Of a stretch of DNA of 64,000 nt, positions 63,328 to 64,000 are shown piece after piece. This DNA is from Bacteriovoracaceae bacterium. GTDB lineage: Bacteria; Bdellovibrionota; Bacteriovoracia; Bacteriovoracales; Bacteriovoracaceae. Each line of letters begins with the position of its first letter. The stretch's first letter is position 1. Both the position numbers and the translations under genes were made by a program. Location of the stretch: positions 62,001 through 126,000 of the forward strand of contig JABFRR010000011.1 of the NCBI GenBank assembly GCA_013141065.1, in the 5' to 3' direction. Below the pieces are notes generated by a model. That model worked only from the letters and a program-made list of their open reading frames with translations. It searched no databases and had not been told where the DNA came from.

Positions 63328-64000
63328 TTAAATGTTTATTTTGTGCTTATTAAATAACTGCTCAAACTCGCTCATATGTATCGGTGAATTAGGGGTCATG
63401 ATGGCCCTTAATGTGTAAGTGTGATCTTCTTCTTTATTGATGAGTATTTGATCTTTTGAAAAATATTTATCTTTAAAAAGTTCATCTAATTCAAAACTAT
63501 TTAAAAAAGTAATATCAATTTTACCTTCTAGTAATTCGTTTAAATTTTCTTTTAGGGAAGTTCCAAAGCTTATGCCTTCAATTTTTTTATTCTCAGAAAT
63601 CTTATGATCCGTTTGCATGTTTAGAAGTTTATAGTGATACCCTAAAATTAACTTTATCTTTTTATCTTTAAAATTTGAAAAAAAACTTTGATCTCTGTTA
63701 TTGGCCTTTAGAGCAATAATCACCTCTTGTCCCTTGGCCAAAACAGATGAAGTGTTATAATTAATTTTCTCTTGAGACCAACCCCAAGATTCATCTTCAA
63801 ACAAAATTACATCAAATTTTCCAGTAGTGAAGTCTCTATATCGACGTTTGGCACTGGTTAAAACAAATTGAAATTTATATTTATCTTGTGATTGATTGAA
63901 TTTTTTGATGATCTCTATCGTGTGACCACTTTTTCCTTCATATTCTACAAAAGGGTAAAACTCATATCCCCCCACCTTTACTAAAATTTTAGCATCAGAG
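63328..64000 (-). CDS. Family 3 solute-binding-like protein, N-terminus beyond the window
   Basis: The frame is open to the right edge; an internal ATG at 63995 begins MLKILVKVGGYEFYPFVE, so the signal peptide is probably outside the window. Visible blocks: KVGGYEFYPFVEYEGKSGHTIEI, FTTGKFDVILFEDESWGWS and ISFGTSLKENLNELLEGKIDITFLN, as in periplasmic binding proteins of family 3. Distantly similar to the gene at 58646. No transporter partner is visible. Confidence 0.7.
   Translation of the reverse strand, partial: SDAKILVKVGGYEFYPFVEYEGKSGHTIEIIKKFNQSQDKYKFQFVLTSAKRRYRDFTTGKFDVILFEDESWGWSQEKINYNTSSVLAKGQEVIIALKANNRDQSFFSNFKDKKIKLILGYHYKLLNMQTDHKISENKKIEGISFGTSLKENLNELLEGKIDITFLNSFELDELFKDKYFSKDQILINKEEDHTYTLRAIMTPNSPIHMSEFEQLFNKHKINI

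Overview
The window is AT-rich, gene-dense Gram-negative DNA. It is full of short Sec-exported proteins and lipoproteins, has no rRNA or tRNA, and carries a TonB system, c-type cytochromes and many Cys-rich secreted proteins of unknown function. The low GC, the exported unknowns, the DUF1501/CXXCH lipoprotein cluster and the MRP-like exporter suggest a Bdellovibrionota-type bacterium (Bacteriovoracales-like). This is inferred from style and gene content; there is no marker gene here.

1-13.2 kb is the most coherent block, a respiratory and copper-handling locus. On the minus strand lie a TonB-like protein (cut by the window edge), a TonB-dependent receptor, a small exported protein, a HiPIP and a RegA/RegB-like redox two-component pair. 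On the plus strand is a bd-oxidase-like pair of CydA-type membrane proteins, the first with a fused cytochrome c, followed by a diheme lipoprotein cytochrome c. Next come PCu(A)C and Sco1 copper chaperones (minus strand), then a plus-strand operon with three FixH/YtkA-like proteins, a redoxin and an outer-membrane beta-barrel. Four promoter regions in this block carry inverted repeats of the form TGCRAC-N5-GTYGCA, which look like an AT-shifted RegA/PrrA box. I propose one locally encoded redox regulon.

13.3-20.3 kb holds a PIN-domain gene with a small acidic partner, an MFS transporter followed by an easily missed 23-codon Gly-rich peptide gene, and an operon with a sterol-desaturase-like protein, two rSAM/selenodomain-type transferases and a DUF3047-like protein. 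20.3-28.1 kb is a four-gene minus-strand cluster (DUF1588-like, lipoprotein, DUF1501, 1330-aa triple-CXXCH lipoprotein) preceded by an FNR/CRP-like palindrome. 28.4-30.8 kb has two membrane proteins and a zinc alcohol dehydrogenase.

31-41.8 kb is an island of exported, mostly unrecognised proteins. It includes a paralogous pair (one intact, one frameshifted in a homopolymer), an NlpC/P60-like protein and an L,D-transpeptidase-like protein. 41.8-47.8 kb has an MRP-type ABC exporter split by a one-base frameshift, a 4'-phosphopantetheinyl transferase and a PHB-depolymerase-like esterase. At 48-50.5 kb an IS with a decayed transposase interrupts an alpha/beta hydrolase; removing the IS and one 9-bp target duplication restores the hydrolase frame exactly.

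50.5-64 kb contains a membrane-anchored LuxR-type regulator operon, an LTA-synthase-like sulfatase, a SIMPL protein, an agmatinase-family enzyme, two family-3 solute-binding-like proteins, an MscS channel and an M14 carboxypeptidase. The last gene runs off the right edge.
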